64,000 nucleotides of DNA from Massilia sp. 9I (GTDB lineage: Bacteria; Pseudomonadota; Gammaproteobacteria; Burkholderiales; Burkholderiaceae_D), in contig NZ_LR733275.1 in assembly GCF_902506415.1 (NCBI RefSeq), positions 4,688,176 to 4,752,175 of the forward strand. The letters are read 5' to 3'. The notes beneath the pieces are model-generated. The model ran no database searches. It was not told where the DNA came from and worked only from the letters and a program-made list of their open reading frames with translations. Positions 40,132-49,439 of this stretch are shown here, piece after piece. Made by a program: the position numbers and the translations under genes. Each line of letters opens with the position of its first letter. Position 1 is the first letter of the stretch.

Positions 40132-41667
40132 ATGTCTTTCCAACAAGGCCTGAGCGGCTTGAACGGCGCAGCCAAATCCCTCGACGTCATCGGTAACAAC
40201 ATCGCCAACTCGAGCACGGTCGGCTTCAAGGGCTCGACCACCCAGTTCGCCGACGTCTACGCCAGTTCGCTGAACGGCGCCGGCGGCGTCTCGGCCGGTA
40301 TCGGCGTGAAAGTGGCGAACATCGCCCAGCAGTTCACCCAGGGTAACGTCGAAGCCTCGAACAACCCGCTCGACATCGCCATCAACGGCGCCGGCTTCTT
40401 CCGTACCGAAGCCTCGGGCATGGTGCAGTACAGCCGCAACGGCCAGTTCTCGCTCGACAAGAACGGCTTCCTGATCAACGCGCAGGGCGCCAAGCTGACC
40501 GGCTACGGCCTGAACGCCAACGGCGCGCTGGTGGCGGGCGCCCCGACCCCGCTGCAGATCGACACCGCGGACCTGGAGCCGGTGACCACCACGGCGGTCA
40601 AGATGGAGCTGAACCTCGACTCGCGCAGCCTGAATCCGACCAATTCGCCCTTCAACGCGGACGACCCGACCACCTACAACAAGCAGACCCCGATGAGCGT
40701 GTACGACACGCTGGGCAATCCGCACGTGCTGTCGACCTACTACGTCAAGAGCGGTCCGGGCACCTGGGACGTGTACGCCGCCAACGACGGCACCGAAGTG
40801 ACCAACCTGAAGGTCGCCGGCGCCGCCACCGGTACCGGCGCCGCCTACAGCGCCGTGAATACCGCCCGCGCCGCCTGGGAAACCGCGACCAAGGCCGTGC
40901 CGCCGGTGCCGGCCACCATCGCCGCCGCCCTGAGCGGCTACGCCACCGCCGCCAGCGCCATGGTGTCGGCCGCCGCCGGCACCGCCGGCGCCACCGCCGC
41001 CAACCAGACCGAGATCACCACTGCCGCCACCACCGCCGCGGCGGTGCCGGGCGGTACCCCGGACGAGATCGACGCCGCCATGGCCAAGGCCATCAAGGTG
41101 CCCGCGGTCCCGGTAGGCAAGCTGGTGTTCGACACCAACGGCGGCCTGAACAAGGTGACCTCGACCGACGCCGGCAAGCTGGCGGTGACCCTGCCGGTGT
41201 TCCCCTCGACCGGTTCCGAGAACACCATGCCGATCACCATCGACTTCGACGGCACCACCCAGTACGGCACCAAGATGAGCGAGAAGAAACTGTCCCAAGA
41301 CGGCTACGCGGCCGGCAACCTGCAGCGCTTCACCACCGGCGCCGACGGCGTGATCCTGGGCCAGTACAGCAACGGCCAGACCAAGCCGCTGGGGCAGGTG
41401 ATCCTGGCCAACTTCACCAACCCGAACGGCCTCGAGCCGCTGGGCAACAATGCCTGGGCCGAATCGGCCAGCTCGGGCGTGCCGCTGGTCGGCACCCCGA
41501 ACTCGGGCAGCTTCGGCGTGCTGCAGCAGTCCGCGGTGGAAAGCTCGAACGTCGACCTGACGGCCGAACTGGTCAACATGATCACCGCGCAGCGCGTCTA
41601 CCAGGCGAATGCGCAGACCATCAAGACCCAGGACTCGGTGCTGCAGACCCTGGTCAATCTGCGTTAA
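40132..41667 (+). CDS. flgE: Flagellar hook protein FlgE with long Ala-rich insertion
   Basis: FlgE is the hook subunit. The start at 40132 gives 'MSFQQGLSGLNGAAKSLDVIGNNIANSSTVGFKG', the standard hook start, after AGGAG; the open frame reaches further up but not credibly. The 511-residue protein is longer than typical enteric FlgE (about 400). The difference is an Ala/Thr-rich stretch at about residues 227-330, between the 'DVYAANDGTEV' strand and 'GKLVFDTNGGLNKV'. The C-terminal 'VESSNVDLTAELVNMITAQRVYQANAQTIKTQDSVLQTLVNL' core helix is intact. The insertion faces the outer domains and may change hook surface properties. Confidence 0.95.
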   Translation: MSFQQGLSGLNGAAKSLDVIGNNIANSSTVGFKGSTTQFADVYASSLNGAGGVSAGIGVKVANIAQQFTQGNVEASNNPLDIAINGAGFFRTEASGMVQYSRNGQFSLDKNGFLINAQGAKLTGYGLNANGALVAGAPTPLQIDTADLEPVTTTAVKMELNLDSRSLNPTNSPFNADDPTTYNKQTPMSVYDTLGNPHVLSTYYVKSGPGTWDVYAANDGTEVTNLKVAGAATGTGAAYSAVNTARAAWETATKAVPPVPATIAAALSGYATAASAMVSAAAGTAGATAANQTEITTAATTAAAVPGGTPDEIDAAMAKAIKVPAVPVGKLVFDTNGGLNKVTSTDAGKLAVTLPVFPSTGSENTMPITIDFDGTTQYGTKMSEKKLSQDGYAAGNLQRFTTGADGVILGQYSNGQTKPLGQVILANFTNPNGLEPLGNNAWAESASSGVPLVGTPNSGSFGVLQQSAVESSNVDLTAELVNMITAQRVYQANAQTIKTQDSVLQTLVNLR

Positions 41668-41685
41668 TGGAAGTCTTTGGCGTAC

Positions 41686-41769
41686 GTTGAACGCGTGGGC
41701 AGGGGACCTGCCCACCCTACGAAAGCCACGAGCCGTAGGGTGGGCGGGTTTCCCGCCCACGCGTTCAAC
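41686..41769. repeat. Intergenic palindromic element between flgE and flgF
   Basis: The outer arms GTTGAACGCGTGGGC (41686-41700) and GCCCACGCGTTCAAC (41755-41769) are perfect reverse complements. The inner arms CCTGCCCACCCTACG (41707-41721) and CGTAGGGTGGGCGGG (41734-41748) differ at one base. This REP-like element sits inside an otherwise continuous flg operon and could act as a transcript processing or attenuation point. Confidence 0.8.
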
Positions 41770-41804
41770 CGGCGCAAGCGCAGCCGTACATTGGAGAAAA
41801 CAAG

Positions 41805-42545
41805 ATGGACCGCCTGATCTACACCGCCGGCAGCGGCGCCAAGCACATCCTGGAACAGCAGGCCACGACCTCGAACAACCTGGCCAACGTGAACACCACG
41901 GGCTTTCGCGCCCAGCTGGACGTGTTCCGCGCCGTGCCGGTGCAGAGCGAAGGCCTGCCGACGCGCGCCTTCGTCGTCAATTCGAGCCCGGCCTCGGACT
42001 TCAGCGCCGGCGCGCTGCAGGTGACCGGGCGCGACCTCGACGTCGCGATCAAGGGCCAGGGCTGGTTCGCGGTGCAGATGCCTGACGGTACCGAGGCCTA
42101 TACCCGCAACGGTTCCCTGCAAACCAGTCCCAACGGCCTGCTCACCACCGCCGGCGGCGCCACCATCGCGGGCGAGGGCGGTCCGATCACGATCCCGCCC
42201 GACGTCACCGTCACCGTGGGCGGCGACGGCACCATTTCGACCGTGTCCACCACCGACCAGCCGGCCGTCGCCAACATCCTGGGCCGCCTGAAACTGGTCA
42301 ATCCGCCAAGCGAGAACATGGTGCGCGGCGACGACGGCCTGTTCCGCCTGAGGGACGGCGGCACCGCCCAGCCGGACGCGGCGGTGAGCGTGGCCGGCGG
42401 CGCGCTCGAGGGCAGCAATGTCAGCGCAATCGATTCCATGGTCAACATGATCAGCCTGGCACGTTCTTTCGAGACACAAATGAGCCTGTTAAAGAACGCC
42501 GAGAATAACGCCGCGAAAGCCACCCAGATCCTCGCTTTGAATTGA
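41805..42545 (+). CDS. flgF: Flagellar proximal rod protein FlgF
   Basis: FlgF is a rod protein between FlgC and FlgG. The 246-residue protein has the family N-terminus 'MDRLIYTAGSGAKHILEQQATTSNNLANVNTTGFRAQLD' and the surface-domain 'VAIKGQGWFAVQMPDGTEAYTRNGSLQ'. The C-terminal core helix 'GSNVSAIDSMVNMISLARSFETQMSLLKNAENNAAKATQIL' completes it. The length agrees with FlgF rather than FlgG. It is separated from flgE by a palindromic element, and GGAGAAAACAAG precedes the ATG. Confidence 0.95.
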   Translation: MDRLIYTAGSGAKHILEQQATTSNNLANVNTTGFRAQLDVFRAVPVQSEGLPTRAFVVNSSPASDFSAGALQVTGRDLDVAIKGQGWFAVQMPDGTEAYTRNGSLQTSPNGLLTTAGGATIAGEGGPITIPPDVTVTVGGDGTISTVSTTDQPAVANILGRLKLVNPPSENMVRGDDGLFRLRDGGTAQPDAAVSVAGGALEGSNVSAIDSMVNMISLARSFETQMSLLKNAENNAAKATQILALN

Positions 42546-42608
42546 TAGTTGCTGCAGCATAATTCTCCTGTACGTGGCGAACCTTGTCCGCCACAAAAGG
42601 AGAATTCC

Positions 42609-43391
42609 ATGATCCGTTCGCTGTTTATCGCCAAGACCGGCCTCGAAGCGCAGCAAACCAACCTCGACGTCATCACCAACAACCTCGCCAACGTCAGCAC
42701 CAACGGCTTCAAGCGTTCGCGTGCGGTGTTCGAGGACCTGCTGTACCAGAACGTGCGCCAGCCCGGCGCCCAGTCCTCGCAGCAGAGCAACCTGCCTTCG
42801 GGCCTGCAGATCGGTACCGGTGTGCGCACCGTCGCCACCGAGCGCATCTTCACCCAGGGTAATCCCCAGCTGACCGGCAATTCGAAGGACGTCATGGTCA
42901 ACGGCTCGGGCTTCTTCCCGGTCCTGCTGCCGGACGGCACCCAGGCCTATACCCGCGACGGCTCCTTCCAGACCGACCAGAACGGCCAGCTGGTGACGTC
43001 CAGCGGCTTCGTGGTCCAGCCCGCCATCACCATTCCGGCGAATGCCGAAGCGATCACCGTCGGCCGCGATGGCGTCGTGTCCGTGAAACTGCCGGGCACT
43101 ACCGCCCCGACCCAGGTCGGTTCGCTCCAGCTGGCCACCTTCATCAACCCGGCCGGCCTCGAGTCGCGCGGCGAGAACCTGTACGTCGAGACCGGCGCCT
43201 CGGGCAATCCGAACCTGAACGTGCCGGGCACCAACGGCTCCGGCGTGCTGATGCAGGGCCATGTCGAATCGTCGAACGTGAACGTGGTCGAGGAAATGGT
43301 CAACATGATCCAGACCCAGCGCGCCTACGAGATCAACAGCAAGGCGATCACCACCTCCGACCAGATGCTGCAGAAACTGTCCCAGCTGTAA
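42609..43391 (+). CDS. flgG: Flagellar distal rod protein FlgG
   Basis: FlgG makes the distal rod. I start it at 42609, giving a 260-residue protein beginning '[48 protein letters not shown]', which is very close to the family consensus. AAGGAGAA precedes this ATG; the frame is open to 42549 but without support. The closing helix '[33 protein letters not shown]' is intact. flgH begins five bases after its stop. Confidence 0.96.
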   Translation: MIRSLFIAKTGLEAQQTNLDVITNNLANVSTNGFKRSRAVFEDLLYQNVRQPGAQSSQQSNLPSGLQIGTGVRTVATERIFTQGNPQLTGNSKDVMVNGSGFFPVLLPDGTQAYTRDGSFQTDQNGQLVTSSGFVVQPAITIPANAEAITVGRDGVVSVKLPGTTAPTQVGSLQLATFINPAGLESRGENLYVETGASGNPNLNVPGTNGSGVLMQGHVESSNVNVVEEMVNMIQTQRAYEINSKAITTSDQMLQKLSQL

Positions 43392-43396
43392 AGTCA

Positions 43397-44050
43397 ATGA
43401 ACATGAAATCCTTCTTCGCTGCGGCCGCGCTGGTCGCCATTGCCGGGTGCTCCACCACCCCGAGCAGCATCGTCCAGGGTCCGCTGACGGCCCGTCCGAT
43501 GCTGGTGCAGGCCGCCCCGAGCAACGACGGCGCCATCTACAACGCCAACAGCTACCGCCCGATGTTCGAAGACCGCCGCGCGCGCCACATCGGCGACCTG
43601 CTGACGGTGAACATCACCGAGCGCACCTCGGCCGGCAAGTCGGGCGCCAGCACCGGCAGCAAGTCGGGCAGCGCCAGCTTCGCGGTGCCGGGCCCGCTGC
43701 AGGCGCGCATCGGCGGGAGCGTCGGTGTGGAAGGCGCGAACAAGTTTGCCGATGCCGACACCCAGAGCGCCTCGAACAATTTCACCGGCACGATCGGCGT
43801 CACCGTCACCGAAGTGCTCGCTAACGGCAACCTGATCGTGGCCGGCGAGAAGCAGGTCGCCATGAACAAGGGCATCGAGTACATCCGCTTCTCGGGCATG
43901 GTCGCGCCCGACACCATCCAGCCGGGCAATATGGTCGCGTCGACCGTGGTCGCCGATGCGCGCGTCGAATACCGCACCAACAGCCGCGTCGACAAAGCCG
44001 AGTTGAGCAATATGTTCTCGCGCTTCTTCCAGTCGATGCTGCCGTTCTGA
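43397..44050 (+). CDS. flgH: Flagellar L-ring lipoprotein FlgH
   Basis: FlgH forms the outer-membrane L ring. The 217-residue lipoprotein has the lipobox 'AIAGC' with Cys18 as the lipid site. The family core 'ARHIGDLLTVNITERTSAGKSGA' is at about 61-83, and 'GTIGVTVTEVLANGNLIVAGEKQVAMNKGIEYIRFSGMV' follows. The C-terminal 'ARVEYRTNSRVDKAELSNMFSRFFQSMLPF' is complete. Length, order and motifs are all standard. Confidence 0.96.
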   Translation: MNMKSFFAAAALVAIAGCSTTPSSIVQGPLTARPMLVQAAPSNDGAIYNANSYRPMFEDRRARHIGDLLTVNITERTSAGKSGASTGSKSGSASFAVPGPLQARIGGSVGVEGANKFADADTQSASNNFTGTIGVTVTEVLANGNLIVAGEKQVAMNKGIEYIRFSGMVAPDTIQPGNMVASTVVADARVEYRTNSRVDKAELSNMFSRFFQSMLPF

Positions 44051-44067
44051 GGCGAGGGTAGATCATC

Positions 44068-45171
44068 ATGAAATTCGCTTCCATCGCCCTGATCGCCGCA
44101 GCCATGATTAGCGCCGCGCCCCTGGTCCAGGCCGAGCGCCTGAAAGACCTCGCGAGCATCGCCGGCGTGCGCCAGAACCAGCTGTCGGGCTACGGCATCG
44201 TCGTGGGCCTGGACGGCACCGGCGACCAGACCAGCCAGACCCCGTTCACCGTGCAGTCGATCCAGGCCATGCTGCAGCAGAAGGGCGTCAACCTGCCGCC
44301 CGGCACCCAGCTGCAGCTGAAGAACGTCGCGGCCGTGATGGTCACGACCTCGCTGCCGGCCTTCGCCCAGCCGGGCCAGACCATCGACATCACCGTGTCC
44401 TCGATCGGTAATGCGAAAAGCCTGCGCGGCGGCACCCTGCTCATGACGCCGCTGCACGGCGCCGACGGCCAGGTCTACGCCATGGCCCAGGGCAACGTGC
44501 TGGTCGGCGGCGTCGGCGCCCAGTCGGGCGGCGCGCAGGTGCAGGTGAATCACCTGTCGGTCGGCAAGGTGTCCAGCGGCGCCACCGTCGAGCGCGCCGT
44601 CGCCTCGAACCTGGGCGCCGACAACCAGATCCGCCTGGAACTGAACCAGACCGATTTCTCGACCGCCGCGCGCGTGGTGGAAGCCATCAACGACCAGTTC
44701 GGCGCCGGCATCGCCACCGCCCTGGACGGCCGCGTGATCCGCGTGCGCACCCCGTCCTCGAGCGACCAGCGGGTGGCCTTCATCGGCCAGCTGGAAAGCA
44801 TCGATATCGCCCGCGCCAAGGATGCGGCCAAGGTGATCATGAATGCCCGCACCGGTTCGGTCGTGATGAACCAGGCCGTGATGCTGGACAACTGCGCGAT
44901 CTCGCACGGCAACCTGACCGTGACGGTCGGCGCCGACACCAACGTCAGCCAGCCGCCGGCCGGCTCGCGCGGCGCCACCGCCATCACCCAGACCAACTCG
45001 GTCGACGTCAAGAAGGATCCGGGCCGCGTCCTGATGATCAAGGGCGGCGCCTCGCTGGCCGAAGTGGTCAAGGCCATGAACGCGATCGGCACCACCCCGC
45101 AAGACCTGCTGGCGATCCTGCAGGCACTCAAGGCCGCGGGCTCGCTGCGCGCCGAACTCGAGATCATCTAA
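44068..45171 (+). CDS. flgI: Flagellar P-ring protein FlgI
   Basis: FlgI forms the periplasmic P ring around the rod. The 367-residue protein has a signal peptide ending near 'PLVQAERLKDL'. The family's core is intact: 'GYGIVVGLDGTGDQTSQTPFTVQSIQAMLQQKGV', 'KNVAAVMVTTSLPAF', 'LLMTPLHGADGQVYAMAQGNVLVGG' and the C-terminal 'SLAEVVKAMNAIGTTPQDLLAILQALKAAGSLRAELEII'. Its assembly chaperone FlgA is encoded at 37665-38360. Confidence 0.97.
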   Translation: MKFASIALIAAAMISAAPLVQAERLKDLASIAGVRQNQLSGYGIVVGLDGTGDQTSQTPFTVQSIQAMLQQKGVNLPPGTQLQLKNVAAVMVTTSLPAFAQPGQTIDITVSSIGNAKSLRGGTLLMTPLHGADGQVYAMAQGNVLVGGVGAQSGGAQVQVNHLSVGKVSSGATVERAVASNLGADNQIRLELNQTDFSTAARVVEAINDQFGAGIATALDGRVIRVRTPSSSDQRVAFIGQLESIDIARAKDAAKVIMNARTGSVVMNQAVMLDNCAISHGNLTVTVGADTNVSQPPAGSRGATAITQTNSVDVKKDPGRVLMIKGGASLAEVVKAMNAIGTTPQDLLAILQALKAAGSLRAELEII

Positions 45172-45189
45172 CAAGTCGCAAAGCACATT

Positions 45190-46149
45190 ATGATCGGCTC
45201 TCCTTCCACTGACCTGACCAGCAAGTTCGCCCTCGACACCAAGGGCCTGGGCGAACTCAAGCAAGGCGCCAAGAACGGCTCGCCCACCGCGCTGAAGGAG
45301 GCGGCCACGCAGTTCGAAGCCATGTTCATCAACATGATGATGAAGAGCATGCGCGATGCGACGCCGCAGGAAGGGATGCTGGATAACCAGCAGAGCAAGA
45401 TGTTCACCGGCATGCTGGACCAGCAGATGAGCCAGAACCTGGCCAAGCGCGGCATGGGCCTGGCCGACGTGCTGACCCGCCAGCTGACCTCGAACCAGGT
45501 CGGCGCCCAGGCGCTGGCCATCGGCGCCGACGGCGTCGCCGCCGGCAAGGCCGCCGCCGCAGCCTCGGCGCTGGCGCCGCTCGACGGCAGCATGCGTCCG
45601 GGCATGGACGCGGCTACCATGATCAAGAGCGGCGCCCGCCAGCCGGGCGCGCCGGCGCTGCCGCTCACGACCGATTCCGGCCGCGTGCAGGCGCCGCATG
45701 TGCGCGCCTTCCAGGAAAAGCTGCACCCGCACGCGGCCGAAGCCGAGCGCGCCACCGGCGTGCCGGCCAAGTTCATGCTGGGCCAGGCGGCGCTGGAAAG
45801 CGGCTGGGGCAAGCGCATGATCAGGAATGCCGACGGCACCAACAGCAACAACCTGTTCGGCATCAAGGCCGGCCCGGGCTGGAAGGGCAAGGTCGCCACC
45901 GCCGTCACCACCGAATACGTCAACGGCCGCGCGCACCAGAAGGTCGAGAAGTTCCGCGCCTACGACACCCCGGCCGATTCCTTCAAGGACTACGCCAACA
46001 TGCTGGCCAAGAACCCGCGCTACGAGAAAGTGCTGGCCAGCGGCGGCGATGCCGCGGCCTTCGCCCACGGCCTGCAGCGCGCCGGCTACGCCACCGATCC
46101 GATGTACGCGGCCAAGTTGACCCGCATTATCAAAAATTCATTGGCATAA
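45190..46149 (+). CDS. flgJ: Rod cap / peptidoglycan hydrolase FlgJ
   Basis: FlgJ caps the growing rod and digests peptidoglycan so that the rod can pass. The 319-residue protein is bipartite. The N-terminal rod-cap domain contains 'EAATQFEAMFINMMMKSMRDATPQEGML' (about 36-63), then an Ala-rich linker. The C-terminal glucosaminidase domain starts near 165. Its probable catalytic Glu is in 'MLGQAALESGWGKRMI', and the 'NLFGIKAGPGWKG' and 'FRAYDTPADSFKDYANML' segments match the family. The fusion form is typical of beta- and gammaproteobacteria. Confidence 0.95.
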   Translation: MIGSPSTDLTSKFALDTKGLGELKQGAKNGSPTALKEAATQFEAMFINMMMKSMRDATPQEGMLDNQQSKMFTGMLDQQMSQNLAKRGMGLADVLTRQLTSNQVGAQALAIGADGVAAGKAAAAASALAPLDGSMRPGMDAATMIKSGARQPGAPALPLTTDSGRVQAPHVRAFQEKLHPHAAEAERATGVPAKFMLGQAALESGWGKRMIRNADGTNSNNLFGIKAGPGWKGKVATAVTTEYVNGRAHQKVEKFRAYDTPADSFKDYANMLAKNPRYEKVLASGGDAAAFAHGLQRAGYATDPMYAAKLTRIIKNSLA

Positions 46150-46157
46150 GAGCACGG

Positions 46158-46184
46158 TCAAGTTTCCCGAAAATCTGCCGTTGT
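46158..46184 (+). promoter_or_regulatory. Probable sigma-28 promoter upstream of flgK
   Basis: TCAA (46158-46161), a 15-base spacer and GCCGTTGT (46177-46184) resemble the FliA consensus, with intact GCCG and a T at the next position. It lies about 27 bases before the flgK start, so flgKL could have their own late promoter in addition to read-through from flgJ. Confidence 0.5.
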
Positions 46185-46211
46185 TAGACCAGTCAGAGAA
46201 AGAACAAGCAT

Positions 46212-48176
46212 ATGTCCGGTAACCTCCTCAGCATTGGCAAGAGCGGCCTGTTCGCAGCACAGGCGGGCCTGGCCACGACCGGCCACAACATCACCAACGC
46301 CAGCGTCGCCGGCTACAACCGCCAGGTGGTGGTGCAGGCCACCGGCCCGATGCTCGATACCGGCGTCGGCTTCCAGGGCACCGGCACCCAGGTTTCCCAG
46401 ATCAAGCGCTACAGCGACGAATTCCTCAACTCGCAGGTGCGCAACGCCCAGGCCAGCAAGAGCGGCCTCGACTCTTACTACGCCCAGATCAGCCAGATCG
46501 ACAACATGCTGGCCGACCAGACCTCCGGCCTGTCGCCTTCCATGCAGAGCTTCTTCAAGGGCGTGCAGGACATGGCGGCCAACCGCGCTTCGGTGCCGTC
46601 GCGCCAGTCGATGCTGTCGAGCGCCGACACCCTGGCAACGCGCTTCCAGGCGCTGGACGCGCGCCTCGACGAGATCCGCGACGGTGTCAACAGCACCATC
46701 GAGTCGAGCGTCACCATGATCAACTCCTACGCCCAGCAGATCGCCGACCTGAACGACAAGATCGGCACCTTCGCCGCCGCCCAGCAGCGCGCGCCGAACG
46801 ACCTGCTCGACAAGCGCGACCAGCTGGTGCTGGAACTGAACAGCCAGGTCAAGGCCACCGTCACGCCGGGCGACAACAACAGCCTGACGATCTCGATCGG
46901 CAGCGGCCAGCCGCTGGTGGTCGGCCAGCGTACCTTCCAGCTGGCGGCCATGAAGTCGCCGACCGACCTGACCCGCGTGGAAGTCGGCTACGTGGCCGGC
47001 ACCAAGGTGTCGGTGCTGGCCGATAACGCCCTGAGCGGCGGCACCCTCGGCGGCGCCCTCGAGTTCCGCAGCAAGACCCTGGATCCGGCCCAGAGCGCGC
47101 TGGGCAAGGTCGCGATCGGCCTGGCCATCGAATTCAATGCCCAGCACAAGCTGGGCCTGGACCAGAACGGCGTGGCCGGCAAGGATTTCTTCAACGTGGC
47201 GCCGGCCTACGTGGGCAAGAACATCAACAATGCGCTGTCGAGCACCACCGCGGTGCAGGCCAAGGTGACCGACCCCGCCAAGCTGATGGACAGCGACTAC
47301 AAGGTCGAGTTCGACGGCACCAACTTCAACGTGATCCGCCTGTCGGACAACAAGGTCACTCCGGTCACGCCCTACAGCGCGTCCGGCACCACCCAGACCA
47401 TCGATGGCGTCGAGTTCACGATCTCGGGCACGGCTGCCAAGGAAGACAATTTCCTGGTGCGCCCGACCATCGGCGGCGCCGCCAACTTCAACCTCCTGGT
47501 GAAGGACACGGCCAGCATCGCCGCCGCCGCGCCGATCGCCACCAGCGCCCCGGTGGGCAATACCGGCACCGCCAAGATCAGCGAAGGCAAGGTCGACAGC
47601 AGCTTCCTGAGCGGCGCGCCGGCGCTGCCGGTGACCCTGGCTTTCAATAGCACCACCGGCAACCTGAACGGCTTCCCGTCCGGCCTGCCGGTGCGCGTGA
47701 CGGCATCGGACGGCACCGTGACCAACTACCCGGCGCCGGCCACCACCGTCGCCTTCGCCGCCGGCGCCACCTACACCTTCGGCGGCGTCAGCGTGACCAT
47801 GACGGGCGCGCCGGGCAATGGCGACACCTTTAAGATCGAAGCCAACAGCGGCGGCGTGGGCGACACCCGCAACATCAGCCTGCTGGGCGACCTGCAGACC
47901 AAGAACATCTTCAACAACGGCAGCGCGACCATCCAGTCGTCCTATGCCCAGCTGGTCAGCACCGTGGGCAACAAGACGCGCGAAGTGCAGGTCAACGGCG
48001 AAGCCGCCGAAGCCCTGCTGACCCAGGCCAAGGCCAGCGCTTCCGACGTTTCGGGCGTGAACCTGGACGAGGAAGCCACCAACCTGATCAAGTACCAGCA
48101 GGCCTACCAGGCCGCGGGCAAGGTCATGCAGATCGCCGGCACCATCTTCGACACCCTGCTGTCGATCGGCCGCTGA
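46212..48176 (+). CDS. flgK: Hook-filament junction protein FlgK (HAP1)
   Basis: FlgK joins hook and filament. The 654-residue protein has the conserved N-terminus 'LLSIGKSGLFAAQAGLATTGHNITNASVAGYNRQVV' (about 4-38) and the closing core helix 'VNLDEEATNLIKYQQAYQAAGKVMQIAGTIFDTLLSIG'. The middle is beta-rich and Ala/Thr-rich with two similar segments ('GVEFTISGTAAKEDNFLVRPT' and 'GVSVTMTGAPGNGDTFKIEAN'). The longer outer region compared with enteric FlgK (about 550) is common in betaproteobacteria. A likely sigma-28 promoter precedes it. Confidence 0.95.
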   Translation: MSGNLLSIGKSGLFAAQAGLATTGHNITNASVAGYNRQVVVQATGPMLDTGVGFQGTGTQVSQIKRYSDEFLNSQVRNAQASKSGLDSYYAQISQIDNMLADQTSGLSPSMQSFFKGVQDMAANRASVPSRQSMLSSADTLATRFQALDARLDEIRDGVNSTIESSVTMINSYAQQIADLNDKIGTFAAAQQRAPNDLLDKRDQLVLELNSQVKATVTPGDNNSLTISIGSGQPLVVGQRTFQLAAMKSPTDLTRVEVGYVAGTKVSVLADNALSGGTLGGALEFRSKTLDPAQSALGKVAIGLAIEFNAQHKLGLDQNGVAGKDFFNVAPAYVGKNINNALSSTTAVQAKVTDPAKLMDSDYKVEFDGTNFNVIRLSDNKVTPVTPYSASGTTQTIDGVEFTISGTAAKEDNFLVRPTIGGAANFNLLVKDTASIAAAAPIATSAPVGNTGTAKISEGKVDSSFLSGAPALPVTLAFNSTTGNLNGFPSGLPVRVTASDGTVTNYPAPATTVAFAAGATYTFGGVSVTMTGAPGNGDTFKIEANSGGVGDTRNISLLGDLQTKNIFNNGSATIQSSYAQLVSTVGNKTREVQVNGEAAEALLTQAKASASDVSGVNLDEEATNLIKYQQAYQAAGKVMQIAGTIFDTLLSIGR

Positions 48177-48206
48177 CGAGTAAAACCGACGTAACACGAG
48201 GCTCCC

Positions 48207-49436
48207 ATGCGCATCAGTACCCTCTCGATCTACGGCAACGCCACCTCGCAGCTGAACACGCTGCAGAGCGCCCTGGCGCGCACCCAGCTGCAGCTGTCGA
48301 CCAACCGCCGCATCCTGACCCCGGCGGACGACCCGGTGGCCTCGGCGCGCGCGCTCGAAGTGAGCCAGTCGAAGTCGATGAACGAGGGCTTCGCCACCAA
48401 CCGCGCGAGCGCCCGTTCCTCGCTGGCGGCGGTGGAAGGCTCGCTGCAGAACGCGGGCGACCTGCTGCAGGACATCCAGGAACTGGCGATCAGCGCCGGC
48501 AACGGCACCATGCTGCCGCAGGACCGCGAGGCGCTCGCCATCGAACTCGAAGGCCGGCTGGAAGACCTGCTGGGCGTGGCCAACACCACCGACGGCGCCG
48601 GCGGCTTCCTGTTCTCCGGCTACAAGGCCACCACCCAGCCCTTCACCCGCACGCCGGGCGGCGCCGCCTACCAGGGCGACCAGGGCCAGCGCCAGCTGCA
48701 GGTGGCGGCCTCGCGCAAGATGCCGCTGTCGGCCTCGGGCTCGGCCGTGTTCGAAGCGAATCCGACCGGCAACGGCAGCTTCCAGACCCAGGCCGGCGCC
48801 ACCAATACCGGCGCCGCCATCATCTCGTCGGGCGCGGTGGTCGACCGCGCCCAGGTCAATGCCGGGCGCGACTACAAGCTGACCTTCGCGGTGACCGGCA
48901 CCCCGGCCGTGACCACCTACAGCGTGGTCGACACCACCACCGGCACCGACGTCGCGGTGCCCGGCCAGACCGCCATCACCTACGAGGCCGGCAAGACCAT
49001 CAGCTTCGGCGGCCTGAGCTTCGACATCAAGGGCGACCCGGCCAACGGCGACACCTTCACGGCCAAGCCGAGCGAGAAGCAGTCGGTGTTCACCACCGTG
49101 ACCGACCTGATCGCGGCGCTGCGCGCCCCGGTCGACGGCTCGAGCGGCAAGGCCGCGCTCACCAACAAGCTCAATACCGCGATCGACAACCTGAAGGGCG
49201 CCCACGACAACGTGCTGACGGTGCAGGCCTCGGTCGGCGCGCACATGAAGGAACTCGACTACCTCGACAGCGCCGGCGACGACCTCGACATCCAGTACTC
49301 GACCACCCTGGGCGACCTGCAGGACCTGGATATGGTCAAGGCGATCTCCGATTTCTCGATGCAGCAGACCACGCTGCAGGCGGCGCAGATGTCGTTCAAG
49401 ACGATGTCGGGACTGTCGCTGTTCAACTACCTGTAA
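48207..49436 (+). CDS. flgL: Hook-filament junction protein FlgL (HAP3)
   Basis: FlgL is the second junction protein between hook and filament. The 409-residue protein has the flagellin-like N-terminus 'MRISTLSIYGNATSQLNTLQSALARTQLQLSTNRRILTPADDPVASARALEVSQSK'. The C-terminus has 'QDLDMVKAISDFSMQQTTLQAAQMSFKTMSGLSLFNYL'. The middle carries the same 'GLSFDIKGDPANGDTFTAKPS' type strand unit seen in FlgK. It starts 30 bases after flgK and is the last gene of the flg run, three bases from the convergent SUI1-family gene. Confidence 0.95.
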   Translation: MRISTLSIYGNATSQLNTLQSALARTQLQLSTNRRILTPADDPVASARALEVSQSKSMNEGFATNRASARSSLAAVEGSLQNAGDLLQDIQELAISAGNGTMLPQDREALAIELEGRLEDLLGVANTTDGAGGFLFSGYKATTQPFTRTPGGAAYQGDQGQRQLQVAASRKMPLSASGSAVFEANPTGNGSFQTQAGATNTGAAIISSGAVVDRAQVNAGRDYKLTFAVTGTPAVTTYSVVDTTTGTDVAVPGQTAITYEAGKTISFGGLSFDIKGDPANGDTFTAKPSEKQSVFTTVTDLIAALRAPVDGSSGKAALTNKLNTAIDNLKGAHDNVLTVQASVGAHMKELDYLDSAGDDLDIQYSTTLGDLQDLDMVKAISDFSMQQTTLQAAQMSFKTMSGLSLFNYL

Positions 49437-49439
49437 GGC

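Noticed and set aside
46158-49244. Very long open frame (over 1000 codons) on the minus strand opposite flgK and flgL
   Set aside because: It is a mirror of high-GC codon usage in the real genes; its composition (His, Arg, Gly, Val) matches no protein family, and flgK/flgL are certain.
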